Assembly: GCF_029625335.1 (NCBI RefSeq)
Contig: NZ_CP121111.1
Coordinates: 2,356,001-2,420,000 of the forward strand
DNA length: 64,000 nt
Source: Flavobacterium nitratireducens
GTDB lineage: Bacteria > Bacteroidota > Bacteroidia > Flavobacteriales > Flavobacteriaceae
Direction: 5' to 3'
The notes under the pieces are model-generated. The model saw only the letters and a list, made by a program, of their open reading frames with translations. It was not told where the DNA came from and searched no databases. Of this stretch, positions 35,294 through 44,814 are shown one piece after another. The translations under genes were made by a program, and so were the position numbers. How positions within the stretch are numbered: the stretch's first letter is position 1; every line of letters begins with the position of its first letter.

Positions 35294-36625
35294 ATGAAAA
35301 AGGTGGGTAACCATAATTCGAACTCAAGGAAACTGTTTTTAAGCATAGCTTTGATGCTAGCTGTTTCCTTCTCTTCATTTGCGCAAGATGCTGCTCCTGC
35401 AGCTGCAACCGAAGCTGCTCCTGCAGCTGCTACTGCTGGTGGTGATCCGGCAAAAGGTAAAGCGCTTTTTAATGCTAATTGTGCTGCGTGTCATAAGCTA
35501 GATGCTAAGTCAACAGGGCCTGCTTTAAGAGGGGTTGCTGATAAACATGATGCTGAATGGCTTTACAAGTGGATTCATAACAGTTCTGACATGATTAAGT
35601 CAGGTGATGCTGCTGCGGTTAAGTTGTTTGAAGAAAACAATAAGGCGGTAATGACTTCATTTCCTCAGTTGTCTAACGAGGATATTGATAATATTTTAGC
35701 CTATACTTCTGAGCCAAAAGCGGAACCAGCAGCTGGTGCGGCAACTGGTGCAGCTACTCCTCCTGGAACTGTTACTGAAAGCGGTAGCTCTAATAGTGTT
35801 ATATTAGGAGTATTAGCTTTAGTTTTAGTAGTGTTAGTTGTGATGCTTTTCATGGTTAACAATGTTTTAAGAAAAGTAGCTAAAGCGAATGGAATCGAAG
35901 TTGAACCAAAGGTAGAGCGTGTTTCTATTTGGAAAGCTTTTGTTAAAAATCAGTTCTTGGTTTTAGTTTCTTGTATCTTTTTATTGCTTGCTAGTGGTTA
36001 TTTTGTGTATGGCTATTTTATGCAGGTTGGTGTTGATCAGGATTATGCTCCAATTCAACCGATACATTATTCTCATAAAATTCACGCTGGTGATAATGAG
36101 ATTAACTGTAAATATTGTCACTCTGCTGCCAGAGTAAGTAAAAATGCAGGTATACCTTCTTTAAATGTTTGTATGAACTGTCATAAAAATATTTCTGAGG
36201 TTGCTGAAACGACTGCTACTCCTGAGTACAGCAAGGCATTCTACGATGCTCAAATCCAAAAATTATACGATGCAGTGGGTTGGGATAAAACAACTCAGTC
36301 ATATACTGGAAAAACACAACCGGTTAAATGGGTTCGTATACATAATTTACCTGATTTTGTTTACTTCAACCACTCTCAACACGTAACTGTAGGAGGAATT
36401 GAGTGTCAAACATGTCATGGTCCGGTTGAGACTTATGAAATTCAGAAACAATTTGCTCCATTAACTATGGGTTGGTGTGTGGATTGTCACAGAAAAACAG
36501 ATGTTAAAATGGAAGGAAATGGGTATTATACTAAGATACATGAAGAACTTTCTAAGAAATATGGTGTGGATAAATTGACTGAAGCGCAAATGGGAGGTTT
36601 AGAGTGTGGAAAATGCCACTATTAA
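35294..36625 (+). CDS. actA: Alternative complex III multiheme cytochrome c, ActA type with extra N-terminal cytochrome domain
   Basis: A 443-residue exported cytochrome with a signal peptide (FLSIALMLAVSFSSFAQ). Six CxxCH heme sites are present: CAACH in an N-terminal class-I cytochrome c domain, then CKYCH, CMNCH, CQTCH, CVDCH and CGKCH. The last five match the pentaheme ActA subunit. An Ala/Pro-rich linker and a membrane segment (VILGVLALVLVVLVVMLFMV) separate the two parts, and a second membrane segment follows (FLVLVSCIFLLLASGYFVYGYFM). Electrons from menaquinol pass through it toward the oxidase. First gene of a continuous operon of eight. Confidence 0.93.
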   Translation: MKKVGNHNSNSRKLFLSIALMLAVSFSSFAQDAAPAAATEAAPAAATAGGDPAKGKALFNANCAACHKLDAKSTGPALRGVADKHDAEWLYKWIHNSSDMIKSGDAAAVKLFEENNKAVMTSFPQLSNEDIDNILAYTSEPKAEPAAGAATGAATPPGTVTESGSSNSVILGVLALVLVVLVVMLFMVNNVLRKVAKANGIEVEPKVERVSIWKAFVKNQFLVLVSCIFLLLASGYFVYGYFMQVGVDQDYAPIQPIHYSHKIHAGDNEINCKYCHSAARVSKNAGIPSLNVCMNCHKNISEVAETTATPEYSKAFYDAQIQKLYDAVGWDKTTQSYTGKTQPVKWVRIHNLPDFVYFNHSQHVTVGGIECQTCHGPVETYEIQKQFAPLTMGWCVDCHRKTDVKMEGNGYYTKIHEELSKKYGVDKLTEAQMGGLECGKCHY

Positions 36626-36657
36626 TCAAATTATTAAGATTTTAATATATATATACA

Positions 36658-39600
36658 ATGTCATCAAACAAAAAATACTGGAAAAGTGTTGAGGAACTAG
36701 AAAATGGTTCTATTGTTGAGGCGCTTAGAAATAACGAGTTTGTTGAAGAAATTCCTACTGATGAGTTTTTAGGAAATAATGAGGCTTTAGCGTCTTCTTC
36801 AACTTCAAGACGTGACTTTCTAAAGTACGTAGGTTTTAGTACTGCTGCAGCAACTTTAGCAGCATGTGAGGGGCCTGTGCACAAGTCGATTCCTTATGTA
36901 TTGCAACCAGAACAAATCATCCCTGGAGTAGCAGATTATTATGCGACTTCTGTTTTCGATGGTTTTGATTTTGCAAATCTACTTGTTAAAACACGTGAAG
37001 GGCGTCCGATTAAAATAGATAATAATACTATTGCGGGTGCTAAATTTGCGGCTAATGCTAGGATTCATGCCTCAATATTGTCATTGTATGATAATATGCG
37101 TTTGAAAGCACCAAAAATTGAAGCAAAGGATGCTGAATGGTCTGCGGTAGAATCGAAAATTAAATCAAGTGTTGCTGAAGCTAAGGCTAATGGTAAACAA
37201 GTGGTTCTGTTAACGAATACTTTAGCAAGTCCATCAACTGAAAAATTAATTGCTGATTTTATTACTGCTAATCCAAATGCAAAACATGTAGTATATGATG
37301 CGGTTTCTTCATCTGCTGCATTAGATGCTTTTGAAACTGTTTATGGTGAGAGAGCTTTAGTGGATTATGATTTTTCAAAAGCTTCTTTAATTGTTTCTGT
37401 TGGAGCTGATTTCTTAGGAGATTGGCAAGGTGGAGGATTTGATGCTGGATATGCACAAGGTAGAATTCCTAAAAACGGAAAAATGTCTCGTCATTTCCAA
37501 TTAGAAGCTAATATGACTTTGTCTGGTGCGGCTGCTGATAAGCGTTTACCAATGACGGTTGCTAATCAAAAACAAGCATTAGTTCAAATATATAATGTTA
37601 TTACAGGTTCTTCTGTAGCTGTTAATTTAGATGCTAAATTAAAAGCAGAAGTAACTAAAGCGGCTCAACAATTAAAAGCTGCTGGTTCTAAAGGAGTTTT
37701 AGTTTCAGGTATTCAAGATAAAAATGCTCAGTTGTTAGTTATTGCTATCAACCAAGTTTTGGCAAGTGAAGCTTATACTACTGTAGGAACTAGACAAATT
37801 AGAAAAGGTTCTGATGCACAAGTGGCTCAATTGATTACTGATATGAAGGCAGGAAGTGTTCATACATTAATTATGAGTGGAGTGAATCCAGTTTATACAT
37901 TAGCTGATTCAGCTTCTTTTGTAGAAGGTCTTAAAAAAGTAAAAACTTCAGTTGCTTTATCTTTAAAAGAAGATGAAACTGCTAGTGTTGCTACAATCGC
38001 TGCTCCAGTACCACACTACTTAGAGTCTTGGGGTGATTTAGTTCTTACTAAAGGAACTTACAGTTTAACACAGCCTACTATTCGTCCATTATTCAAAACA
38101 AAACAATTCCAAGAAGTTTTGATGTCTTTGAATGGATTAACAGGTTCTTATTACGATTATATAAAAGCATATTCATCAAACTTCATCGCTGGTTCAACTT
38201 GGAACAAAGTTTTACATGATGGTGTGTTTGTTGGTGCTCCTCAAGCTGCTGCTGGTGGAACTGCTGATTATGCTTCTGCCGCAAATGAATTAGCTAAATC
38301 TAAAGCTGCTTCAGGTTTAGAATTAGTGTTGTATACTAAAACAGGAATGGGAGATGGACAGCAAGCTAATAACCCTTGGTTGCAAGAGTTTCCAGATCCA
38401 ATCACAAGAGTTTCTTGGGATAACTATGTTACAGTTTCTAATGCTGATGCAAAAGCTTTAGGATTATCTAATGAAATTGTTGCAAATGGAGGTTTAAATG
38501 GTAGTTATGCTACTATTACTGTTGCTAATGGTGCTACATTAGAAAATGTTCCAGTTATCGTTCAGCCTGGTCAAGCTGTTGGAACTGTTGGTTTAGCTTT
38601 AGGTTATGGGCGTAAAGCGGCTTTAAAAGAAGAAATGCAAGTAGGTGTTAATGCTTACTCATTATATAAAGGTTTTAATGATGTTCAGGCTGTAACATTA
38701 ATTCAAGCTAGTGGTGAACATGAGTTTGCTTGTGTTCAAGGTCAAAAAACATTGATGGGTAGAGGAGATATCATTAAAGAAACTTCTTTGGAGATATTTA
38801 ATACTAAAGATTCTAAAGAGTGGAATCCAACTCCAAAAGTATCTTTAGATCACAAAGAAGTTGAATCTACAACTGTAGATTTATGGGAATCTTTTGATCG
38901 TTCTACTGGACATCACTTTAATTTATCTATTGATTTAAATGCTTGTACAGGTTGTGGTGCTTGTGTTATTTCTTGTCACGCTGAAAACAACGTACCAGTT
39001 GTAGGTAAGTCTGAGGTAAGAAGAAGCCGTGATATGCACTGGTTACGTATTGATAGATATTATTCTTCTGAAGAAACTTTTGAGGGAGATAATGAAAGAA
39101 AAGAAGGAATCGCTGGATTGTCTAGTTCACTTTCTACATTCAATGAGATGGAGAAAGCTTCTGATAACCCACAAGTAGCTTTCCAACCTGTAATGTGTCA
39201 ACACTGTAATCACGCTCCATGTGAGACAGTTTGTCCTGTTGCTGCAACTTCTCACGGTCGTCAAGGTCAAAACCATATGGCGTATAACAGATGTGTTGGT
39301 ACTCGTTACTGTGCTAATAACTGTCCTTATAAAGTACGTCGTTTTAACTGGTTCTTGTATAACAAAAACAGTGAATTCGATTATCACATGAATGACGATT
39401 TAGGACGTATGGTATTAAATCCAGATGTTAACGTTCGTTCTCGTGGTGTTATGGAGAAATGTTCTATGTGTATTCAAATGACACAAGCAACTATCTTAAA
39501 AGCGAAGAGAGAAGGAAGAGAAGTAGTTGATGGTGAATTCCAAACAGCTTGTTCTAGTGCTTGTTCTAGTGGAGCAATGATTTTTGGTGATGTTAATGAT

Positions 39601-39711
39601 AAAGAAAGCAAAGTAGCCAAATTAGCTGCTGATGAAAGATCATATCATTTATTAGAGCATATTGGAACAAAACCAAATGTGGTATATCACGTAAAAGTTA
39701 GAAACTCTTAA
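36658..39711 (+). CDS. actB: Alternative complex III iron-sulfur/molybdopterin-like subunit ActB
   Basis: A 1017-residue periplasmic subunit. The N-terminus has a Tat-type motif (SRRDFLKYVGFSTAAATLAAC). The first ~750 residues resemble a molybdopterin oxidoreductase, though in ActB this part is thought to carry no Mo cofactor. The C-terminal ferredoxin-like part has four cysteine clusters (CTGCGACVISC, CQHCNHAPCETVC, CVGTRYCANNC, CSMCIQ with later CSSACSS), matching the four Fe-S clusters of the family. It sits 32 bp after actA and before actC. Confidence 0.95.
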   Translation: MSSNKKYWKSVEELENGSIVEALRNNEFVEEIPTDEFLGNNEALASSSTSRRDFLKYVGFSTAAATLAACEGPVHKSIPYVLQPEQIIPGVADYYATSVFDGFDFANLLVKTREGRPIKIDNNTIAGAKFAANARIHASILSLYDNMRLKAPKIEAKDAEWSAVESKIKSSVAEAKANGKQVVLLTNTLASPSTEKLIADFITANPNAKHVVYDAVSSSAALDAFETVYGERALVDYDFSKASLIVSVGADFLGDWQGGGFDAGYAQGRIPKNGKMSRHFQLEANMTLSGAAADKRLPMTVANQKQALVQIYNVITGSSVAVNLDAKLKAEVTKAAQQLKAAGSKGVLVSGIQDKNAQLLVIAINQVLASEAYTTVGTRQIRKGSDAQVAQLITDMKAGSVHTLIMSGVNPVYTLADSASFVEGLKKVKTSVALSLKEDETASVATIAAPVPHYLESWGDLVLTKGTYSLTQPTIRPLFKTKQFQEVLMSLNGLTGSYYDYIKAYSSNFIAGSTWNKVLHDGVFVGAPQAAAGGTADYASAANELAKSKAASGLELVLYTKTGMGDGQQANNPWLQEFPDPITRVSWDNYVTVSNADAKALGLSNEIVANGGLNGSYATITVANGATLENVPVIVQPGQAVGTVGLALGYGRKAALKEEMQVGVNAYSLYKGFNDVQAVTLIQASGEHEFACVQGQKTLMGRGDIIKETSLEIFNTKDSKEWNPTPKVSLDHKEVESTTVDLWESFDRSTGHHFNLSIDLNACTGCGACVISCHAENNVPVVGKSEVRRSRDMHWLRIDRYYSSEETFEGDNERKEGIAGLSSSLSTFNEMEKASDNPQVAFQPVMCQHCNHAPCETVCPVAATSHGRQGQNHMAYNRCVGTRYCANNCPYKVRRFNWFLYNKNSEFDYHMNDDLGRMVLNPDVNVRSRGVMEKCSMCIQMTQATILKAKREGREVVDGEFQTACSSACSSGAMIFGDVNDKESKVAKLAADERSYHLLEHIGTKPNVVYHVKVRNS

Positions 39712-39744
39712 GAAGAAATAAATTTAAAATCAATATAAAGGAAT

Positions 39745-41148
39745 ATGTCTCATATATACGACTCTAGTATTAGAAAGCCTTTAGTTATAGGTGATAAGAC
39801 TTATCATGATGTAACAGTAGATGTGGCAGCGCCTGTCGAAGGTTTGGCTAATAAACATTGGTGGATTGTATTTACAATCGCTTTAACAGCCTTTCTTTGG
39901 GGAATAGGATGTATAGTTTATACAATATCTACAGGTATTGGAACATGGGGATTAAATAAAACAGTTGGTTGGGCATGGGATATCACTAACTTCGTTTGGT
40001 GGGTAGGTATTGGACACGCTGGAACACTTATCTCTGCAGTATTATTGTTATTCCGTCAAAGATGGAGAATGGCTATTAACCGTTCTGCTGAGGCGATGAC
40101 AATTTTCTCAGTAGTTCAGGCTGGTTTGTTCCCAATCATTCACATGGGACGTCCTTGGTTAGCTTACTGGGTATTACCAATTCCAAACCAATTTGGATCT
40201 CTTTGGGTAAACTTTAACTCACCTCTTCTTTGGGACGTATTTGCAATCTCAACTTATTTATCAGTTTCATTAGTTTTCTGGTGGACTGGTTTATTACCTG
40301 ATTTTGCAATGTTAAGAGATAGAGCAATCACACCATTTAATAAAAGAGTTTATTCAATCTTAAGTTTTGGATGGAGTGGTAGAGTAAAAGACTGGCAACG
40401 TTTTGAAGAAGTATCGTTGGTACTTGCTGGTTTAGCAACTCCTCTTGTACTTTCGGTACACACTATTGTATCTATGGACTTTGCTACTTCTGTAATTCCT
40501 GGATGGCATACAACAATTTTCCCTCCGTACTTCGTTGCTGGAGCGGTATTCTCAGGATTTGCAATGGTAAATACTTTGCTTATCATCATGAGAAAAGTTT
40601 CTAATCTTGAAGCTTATATTACTTTACAACACATCGAATTGATGAACTTAATTATCATGATTACTGGTTCTATCGTTGGTGTGGCTTATATTACTGAGTT
40701 GTTTATTGCTTGGTATTCTGGAGTAGAGTATGAGCAATATGCCTTCTTAAACAGAGCTACTGGACCTTACTGGTGGGCATATTGGTCTATGATGACTTGT
40801 AACGTATTCTCTCCACAATTTATGTGGTTCAAGAAATTAAGAACAAGTATCATGTTTTCATTTATTATTTCTATCGTAGTAAATATTGGAATGTGGTTTG
40901 AGCGTTTCGTAATCATCGTAACATCGTTACATAGAGATTACTTACCATCTTCTTGGACAATGTTCTCTCCAACATTTGTTGATATTGGAATTTTCATTGG
41001 AACAATAGGTTTCTTCTTTGTATTGTTTTTATTATACTCTAGAACATTCCCTGTAATTGCACAGGCAGAGGTTAAAACAATTTTAAAAGCAACAGGAGAC
41101 AATTACATAAGAGAAAGAGAAGCAAATAAAGATTCACACCATGAGTAA
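39745..41148 (+). CDS. actC: Alternative complex III quinol-binding membrane subunit ActC (NrfD family)
   Basis: A 467-residue membrane protein with about ten hydrophobic helices, the long NrfD-type form. Landmarks are WWVGIGHAGTLISAVLLLFRQRWRMAINRSAEAMTIF and GRPWLAYWVLPIPN. ActC is the quinol-oxidising site with ActF. It overlaps actD by 8 bp, so the two are coupled. Confidence 0.95.
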   Translation: MSHIYDSSIRKPLVIGDKTYHDVTVDVAAPVEGLANKHWWIVFTIALTAFLWGIGCIVYTISTGIGTWGLNKTVGWAWDITNFVWWVGIGHAGTLISAVLLLFRQRWRMAINRSAEAMTIFSVVQAGLFPIIHMGRPWLAYWVLPIPNQFGSLWVNFNSPLLWDVFAISTYLSVSLVFWWTGLLPDFAMLRDRAITPFNKRVYSILSFGWSGRVKDWQRFEEVSLVLAGLATPLVLSVHTIVSMDFATSVIPGWHTTIFPPYFVAGAVFSGFAMVNTLLIIMRKVSNLEAYITLQHIELMNLIIMITGSIVGVAYITELFIAWYSGVEYEQYAFLNRATGPYWWAYWSMMTCNVFSPQFMWFKKLRTSIMFSFIISIVVNIGMWFERFVIIVTSLHRDYLPSSWTMFSPTFVDIGIFIGTIGFFFVLFLLYSRTFPVIAQAEVKTILKATGDNYIREREANKDSHHE

Positions 41149-41665
41149 TAAAGTAATTTACGCCATTTATAATGACGATGATATATTGATGGATGCTGTA
41201 AAGAAAACTAGAGCAGCTCACCATCATATTGAAGATGTTTTTTCTCCATTCCCTGTTCATGGTTTGGATAAGGCTATGGGAATAGCCCCTACAAGATTAG
41301 CTATTTGTGCATTCTTATATGGATGTGTTGGTATTTCTGTTGCAACATCTATGATGAGCTTTATCATGATTCATGATTGGCCACAAGATATTGGAGGTAA
41401 ACCAAGTTTTAGTTATATTCAAAATATGCCTTCTTTTGTGCCTATTATGTTTGAGATGACTGTATTTTTTGCAGCACACTTAATGGTAATTACTTTTTAC
41501 ATGAGAAGTAAATTATGGCCTTTCAAGAAAGCTGAGAATCCTGATGTAAGAACTACAGATGATCATTTTTTAATGGAAGTTGCTGTTAATAATAACGAAG
41601 AAGAATTGGTTTCTTTTTTCCAAAATACAGGTGCTGTAGAAGTTAAAGTAATAGAAAAGAATTAA
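41141..41665 (+). CDS. actD: Alternative complex III membrane subunit ActD (DUF3341)
   Basis: A 174-residue protein with two membrane segments (LAICAFLYGCVGISVATSMMSFIMI and MFEMTVFFAAHLMVITFYM). The N-terminal DDILMDAVKKTRAAHHHIEDVFSPFPVHGLDKAMG and the C-terminal TDDHFLMEVAV are typical of ActD. It overlaps actC by 8 bp. Confidence 0.93.
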   Translation: MSNKVIYAIYNDDDILMDAVKKTRAAHHHIEDVFSPFPVHGLDKAMGIAPTRLAICAFLYGCVGISVATSMMSFIMIHDWPQDIGGKPSFSYIQNMPSFVPIMFEMTVFFAAHLMVITFYMRSKLWPFKKAENPDVRTTDDHFLMEVAVNNNEEELVSFFQNTGAVEVKVIEKN

Positions 41666-41672
41666 TTTAGAT

Positions 41673-42218
41673 ATGAAAAGGGTATATAAAATAACACTAT
41701 TATTAGGCATAACTGCTTTAGTAGCATCATGTCATAATGATAAAGAGCCGAATTATCAGTACTTTCCAAATATGTATGAATCAGTAGGCTACGAAACTTA
41801 TTCAGAGTCTAAAGTATTTCCTGGTGGTAAAGTAGGTTTACTTCCTGCAGAAGGAAGTATCAATAGAGGTTTTGAACCTTATGAATATCCTAATACAACA
41901 GAAGGATATGAATTAGCAAAAGCTAATTTAAAATCTCCTTTGGATTCTTTAGATAGAAATTCTGACAAAGGAAAAGAACTTTTCGATATCTATTGTATTA
42001 GTTGTCATGGTGCAACAGGTAACGGTAAAGGAAAATTAGTGGAAAGAGAAAAATTCCTTGGAGTTCCTAGTTATAAAGATAGAGAAATTACAGAAGGAAG
42101 TATTTTTCACGTAGAAACGTATGGTTTAAATGCGATGGGTTCTCATGCCAATCAATTAAGTGCTCATGAACGTTGGTTAGTTGCTGACTACGTTATGAAA
42201 CTTAGAAGCCAATTATAA
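41673..42218 (+). CDS. actE: Alternative complex III monoheme cytochrome c lipoprotein ActE
   Basis: A 181-residue lipoprotein (ITLLLGITALVASC, lipobox VASC). One CxxCH heme site (CISCHG) sits near residue 110 in a class-I cytochrome c domain, with a Met-containing loop (GLNAMGSHANQL) that can supply the axial ligand. It passes electrons from ActA/B to the downstream oxidase. The actF frame starts right after the stop. Confidence 0.93.
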   Translation: MKRVYKITLLLGITALVASCHNDKEPNYQYFPNMYESVGYETYSESKVFPGGKVGLLPAEGSINRGFEPYEYPNTTEGYELAKANLKSPLDSLDRNSDKGKELFDIYCISCHGATGNGKGKLVEREKFLGVPSYKDREITEGSIFHVETYGLNAMGSHANQLSAHERWLVADYVMKLRSQL

Positions 42219-42245
42219 TTGTTGAACAAACTGATCGTAATAGAT

Positions 42246-43613
42246 ATGTATACATTTTCAAGTAAATTAAAAACTTTTTCTATAATCTTAATGGCCGTTG
42301 GTATATTAGGAATAGGTTATGGTTTTTTAAACGCACCTAAAGATATTCACGAAGTTGAGAATATCCTTTCTGCATCATCTCACGGTGGTCATGGTGAGGC
42401 TCATCACGAAGAAGCAAAAGCTGCTTTACACGATGCTCACGCAACAACAACTCATGAGGCTAAAAGTGAAGTAAAAGAGAATGCTGAACATGAAGAGCAT
42501 TTAAATCATATTTTGCACCAATTGCAAAATAAACCTTGGTCAGCTTTATATGTAGCTTGTATTTTCTTTATGTTATTAACAATGGGAACTTTAGTTTTCT
42601 ATGCTATTCAACAAGTTGCGGTAGCAGGATGGTCACCAGTGTTATTTAGAGTTATGCAAGGTATTACAGCTTATTTACCTTATGGTTCTGCTATTTTCTT
42701 TGTTATTTTAGTGATGTGTGGTCTTCATTTTAATCATATATTTACGTGGTTAGGTGAAGGTGTAACAGATCCTAATAGTCCTAATTATGATGAAATTATT
42801 GCTGGTAAATCAGGATATTTAAATTTTGGTTTCTGGATCGTAAGAGCGGCTATCTTCTTAATTGGATGGAACTTATACCGTCACTATTCTAGAAAAAACT
42901 GTTTGGCTCAAGATGAATCTGATGATAATACTAACTACAAAAAGAACTTTAAGTTATCTGCTGGATTCTTAGTTTTCTTTATCGTTTCTGAGTCTATCAT
43001 GTCTTGGGACTGGATTATGTCTGTAGATCCTCACTGGTTCTCTACATTATTTGGATGGTATGTATTTGCAAGTTTCTTTGTGAGTGGTATTACTATGATT
43101 GCCATGGTTACTCTTTATTTAAAATCAAAAGGATATTTAGATTATGTAAATACAAGTCATATTCACGACTTAGCTAAATTTATGTTTGGTATCAGTGTAT
43201 TCTGGACTTACTTATGGTTCTCTCAATTCATGTTGATTTGGTATGCTGATATTCCTGAAGAGATTACTTATTTCGTAACTAGAATTAATGATTACAACTT
43301 ACCATTCTTTGGTGCTGTTGTTATGAACTTTGTTTTCCCATTATTAATTCTTATCAATACTGATTTCAAACGAATCACTTGGGTTATTGTAATGGCTGGT
43401 ATCGTTATTTTATTAGGTCACTATATTGATTTCTTTAATATGATTATGCCTGGAACAGTTGGAGACCAATGGTTTATTGGTGTTCCAGAAATCTCATCAG
43501 TTCTTTTTTTCCTTGGGTTGTTTATTTTTACTGTATTTACAGCATTAACTAAAGCTCCATTATTAGCAAAAAGAAATCCTTATATCGAAGAAAGTAAACA
43601 TTTTCATTATTAA
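42246..43613 (+). CDS. actF: Alternative complex III membrane subunit ActF
   Basis: A membrane protein of about 455 residues if started at the ATG at 42246 (MYTFSSKLKTFSIIL); a TTG at 42219 would add nine residues and directly abut the actE stop, so it is possible. It has about ten hydrophobic segments and the long form of the ActC-like subunit. A His/Ala-rich loop (SSHGGHGEAHHEEAKAALHDAHATTTHE) lies near residues 40-70. The ends (FVVILVMCGLHFNHIFTWL-like helix, SIMSWDWIMSVDPHWFSTLFGWYVFASFF) are typical. It completes the act genes before coxB. Confidence 0.93.
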   Translation: MYTFSSKLKTFSIILMAVGILGIGYGFLNAPKDIHEVENILSASSHGGHGEAHHEEAKAALHDAHATTTHEAKSEVKENAEHEEHLNHILHQLQNKPWSALYVACIFFMLLTMGTLVFYAIQQVAVAGWSPVLFRVMQGITAYLPYGSAIFFVILVMCGLHFNHIFTWLGEGVTDPNSPNYDEIIAGKSGYLNFGFWIVRAAIFLIGWNLYRHYSRKNCLAQDESDDNTNYKKNFKLSAGFLVFFIVSESIMSWDWIMSVDPHWFSTLFGWYVFASFFVSGITMIAMVTLYLKSKGYLDYVNTSHIHDLAKFMFGISVFWTYLWFSQFMLIWYADIPEEITYFVTRINDYNLPFFGAVVMNFVFPLLILINTDFKRITWVIVMAGIVILLGHYIDFFNMIMPGTVGDQWFIGVPEISSVLFFLGLFIFTVFTALTKAPLLAKRNPYIEESKHFHY

Positions 43614-43632
43614 TTTTTAAAGAGATAAACAG

Positions 43633-44787
43633 ATGACAAGTTTGTTGGTAATTATAGTTTTAGTTTTATTAGCTATTGCTTTATGGCAATTGACTAAAAT
43701 ATTCGACCTAACTCAAGTTGGTGTATCTTCAGATAGCTCTCAAGTAGCTAATGATAAAGACAACAACTTACAAGGGTATTTGATGTTCGGGTTTTTAGCA
43801 TTCCTTTATATTTTTACAATTTATGGTTTGTTCAAGTGGGGTAATTTACCATTACACACTCCGGCTTCAGCTCATGGAGGTCAAGTAGATAATTTAATGA
43901 ATATTACTTGGGTTTTAATTTTTGTGGTTCAAGCAATAACTCAACTTTTATTATATTATTTTTCTTTTAAGTATAAAGGTAGAAAAGATCAAAAAGCTTT
44001 ATATTTTGCTGATAACAATAAATTAGAAGCGATATGGAGTATCATTCCTGCAGTAGTTTTAGCTGGATTAATTCTTTACGGATTGTATGCTTGGACAAAT
44101 ATTATGTTTATTGATGAGGAAGAAGATACTGTAGTGGTTGAATTATATGCTCAACAATTTAAATGGACTGCCAGAATTGCTGGAGAAGATAATGTTTTAG
44201 GTAAGGCTAATGTTAGATATATTGAAGGAGTAAATACTTTAGGAGTTGATTTATCTGATCCTAATGCTCAGGATGATATTGTTGTAACTGAACTTCATAT
44301 CCCTAAAGGTAAAAAGATTCATTTTAAGTTCCGTTCTCAAGATGTATTGCACTCAGCTTATTTTCCTCACTTTAGAGCGCAAATGAACTGTGTTCCTGGA
44401 ATGGTTACTGAGTTTGCTTTTACACCAATCTATACAACGGCTGAATACAGAGAGATGCCTGAAATGATTGAAAAAGTGGCTCATATTAATGAGTTAAGAG
44501 CTAAGAAAAGTTTAGATTTAGTTGCTAATGGGCAACCAGGTTTAGATCCTTATACTTTTGACTATTTGTTACTTTGTAATAAAATTTGTGGAGCCTCTCA
44601 CTATAACATGCAAATGAAAGTTGTTGTAGATACTCCTGAAGAGTATAAAAAATGGTTAGCTCAACAAACTACTCTTGTTAATGAAGTTAAAGCTTCATTA
44701 GATAAACCTGCAGAAGGAGAACCAGCTGCAGAGGGAGATGTTAAAGGAAACGATACTGTAGCGGCTGCTAAAGTTGCTATGAAATAA
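43633..44787 (+). CDS. coxB: Cytochrome c oxidase subunit II (CuA)
   Basis: A 384-residue subunit with two or three N-terminal membrane segments (SLLVIIVLVLLAIALW, MFGFLAFLYIFTIYGLF, WSIIPAVVLAGLILYGLYAW). The cupredoxin domain has the CuA ligands: a His in VLHSAYFPHFRAQMN and the motif CNKICGASHYNM. The Ala/Gly/Pro-rich C-terminal tail (EGEPAAEGDVKGND) is poorly ordered. It receives electrons from the act-encoded cytochromes. Confidence 0.95.
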   Translation: MTSLLVIIVLVLLAIALWQLTKIFDLTQVGVSSDSSQVANDKDNNLQGYLMFGFLAFLYIFTIYGLFKWGNLPLHTPASAHGGQVDNLMNITWVLIFVVQAITQLLLYYFSFKYKGRKDQKALYFADNNKLEAIWSIIPAVVLAGLILYGLYAWTNIMFIDEEEDTVVVELYAQQFKWTARIAGEDNVLGKANVRYIEGVNTLGVDLSDPNAQDDIVVTELHIPKGKKIHFKFRSQDVLHSAYFPHFRAQMNCVPGMVTEFAFTPIYTTAEYREMPEMIEKVAHINELRAKKSLDLVANGQPGLDPYTFDYLLLCNKICGASHYNMQMKVVVDTPEEYKKWLAQQTTLVNEVKASLDKPAEGEPAAEGDVKGNDTVAAAKVAMK

Positions 44788-44814
44788 TTATTAAGAAAAT
44801 TTAAAGTATTATAT

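Noticed and set aside
36658..39711. ActB as an active molybdopterin oxidoreductase
   Set aside because: The operon context and the fused Fe-S part identify the alternative complex III subunit, whose Mo-like domain is thought to lack the cofactor.
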